Source: Paracoccus xiamenensis | GTDB taxonomy: Bacteria; Pseudomonadota; Alphaproteobacteria; Rhodobacterales; Rhodobacteraceae | NCBI RefSeq assembly: GCF_011308835.1 | Contig: NZ_JAAOHY010000002.1 | Location: 62,001-126,000, forward strand | Length of the DNA stretch: 64,000 nt | Reading direction: 5' to 3' | Part shown: positions 63,473-64,000 of the stretch, piece by piece | Position numbering within the stretch: position 1 is the first letter of the stretch | How the letters are laid out: each line of letters starts with the position of its first letter | Position numbers and translations under genes: made by a program | Notes under the pieces: generated by a model | What the model was told of the DNA's origin: nothing | Database searches by the model: none | What the model saw: only the letters and a program-made list of their open reading frames with translations

Positions 63473-64000
63473 GGCCCCGAACCCCGCCACCCTGCGCCAG
63501 ATCACGGCAGCCGATCCGGGGCGTTCGACCTGGCTGACGGCCAATGCGGGTTCCGGCAAGACGCGGGTGCTGACCGACCGCGTGGCGCGGTTGCTGCTGG
63601 CCGGCACGCGCCCCGAACGGGTGCTGTGCCTGACCTATACGAAGGCCGCCGCGACCGAGATGCAGAACCGCCTGCTGGGTCGGCTGGGCGAATGGGCGAT
63701 GCTGCCAGACGCGCCCCTGCGCGCGGCGCTGGAAAAGCTGGGTGCCGGTGGCGATGCCGATCTGTCCGCCGCGCGCCGCCTGTTCGCGCAGGCGATCGAG
63801 ACGCCGGGCGGGCTGAAGGTGCAGACCATCCACAGCTTCTGCGCCTCGCTTCTGCGCCGCTTCCCGCTGGAGGCCGGCGTTCCGCATGGCTTCACCGAGC
63901 TGGACGACCGCAGCGCTTCCCTGCTGCGCGCCGATGTGCTGGAGGAGATGGCCGAGGAAAACCTGCCCGAGATGGCCGACCTGACCGGCATCCATTCGGG
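63465..64000 (+). CDS. addA: Helicase-nuclease subunit AddA (3' end beyond window)
   Basis: I translated this from the ATG at 63465, eight bases before the addB stop; 178 codons are visible and no stop is reached. It is a UvrD-type superfamily-1 helicase start. The Q-motif region ATLRQITAADPGRSTW is followed by Walker A LTANAGSGKTRVLTDRV (about residues 24-40), motif Ia CLTYTKAAATEMQNRLL (about 54) and TIHSFCASLLRRFPLE (about 119). This matches AddA, the 3'-5' helicase and nuclease partner of AddB. Coupled overlap supports stoichiometric production. Confidence 0.95.
   Translation, partial: MAEAPNPATLRQITAADPGRSTWLTANAGSGKTRVLTDRVARLLLAGTRPERVLCLTYTKAAATEMQNRLLGRLGEWAMLPDAPLRAALEKLGAGGDADLSAARRLFAQAIETPGGLKVQTIHSFCASLLRRFPLEAGVPHGFTELDDRSASLLRADVLEEMAEENLPEMADLTGIHS

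Noticed and set aside
1..64000. tRNA or rRNA genes, CRISPR arrays, insertion sequences, prophage genes
   Set aside because: I saw no cloverleaf or rRNA-like sequence, no regularly spaced short repeats, no transposase or integrase coding frames; a tRNAscan/Infernal run would be needed to exclude short RNAs fully.

Overview
The window is high-GC, densely coding DNA from an alphaproteobacterial chromosome, most likely Rhodobacteraceae and probably close to Paracoccus. Pointers to this are the rho-mnmE-mnmG-rsmG-parA-parB and aroE-coaE-dnaQ blocks around a candidate replication origin, the PhyR/NepR/EcfG general stress locus, the tsaE-amgK fusion followed by murU, addAB, the ahcY-metK pair, and the flgI-flgL-flgK-flgE-motB gene order. 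I placed 56 protein genes. I found no rRNA, tRNA, CRISPR array, insertion sequence or prophage.

Layout. 1-5.5 kb (minus): CUT2-type sugar ABC transporter (binding protein, double ATPase, two permeases) ending in an aldose-epimerase-like gene cut by the window edge. 5.8-8.1 kb: mtgA, a DUF1269 membrane protein gene with an EcfG-like promoter, and an SDR that has lost the usual Tyr/Lys pair. 8.4-14.2 kb (minus): a five-gene flagellar block, partly lower in GC than its surroundings. 14.3-20.1 kb: a GMC oxidoreductase, then a pqiA-pqiA-pqiB-pqiC lipid-transport operon with PqiA split into two proteins. 20.1-32.7 kb (minus): cysQ-like phosphatase, pmbA, DUF2125 protein, DUF2853 protein, and tamA-tamB, where TamB carries about ten tandem 100-residue repeats. 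32.8-36.5 kb: glucokinase, then divergent ahcY-metK. 36.6-42.1 kb: a ClpP-like protease, grpE, hrcA (minus), and rph-rdgB-ridA-hemW-ybaN (plus).

42.1-53 kb is the probable origin region. parB, parA, rsmG, mnmG, mnmE, rho and hemJ run leftward. A 368-bp non-coding, AT-rich, DnaA-box-bearing segment (49,339-49,706) follows, then aroE, coaE, dnaQ and a YihY-family gene run rightward. Two perfect parS palindromes lie 3-5 kb away; one contains the GTG start codon of mnmG. Genes on both sides therefore point away from the proposed origin.

53-57.3 kb: an RlmL-like RNA methyltransferase (apparently a non-canonical CTG start), phyR, nepR, ecfG and a PhyK-like histidine kinase, with an EcfG-type promoter before nepR. 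57.4-64 kb: aldo/keto reductase, tsaE-amgK, murU, addB and the start of addA, chained by overlapping stop and start codons.

No wholly novel multi-gene system stands out. The observations most worth following are the origin/parS architecture, the 100-residue TamB repeats, the two predicted EcfG promoters, the leader hairpin before ahcY-metK, and a strong GNRA-capped hairpin in the 8.1-8.4 kb gap.
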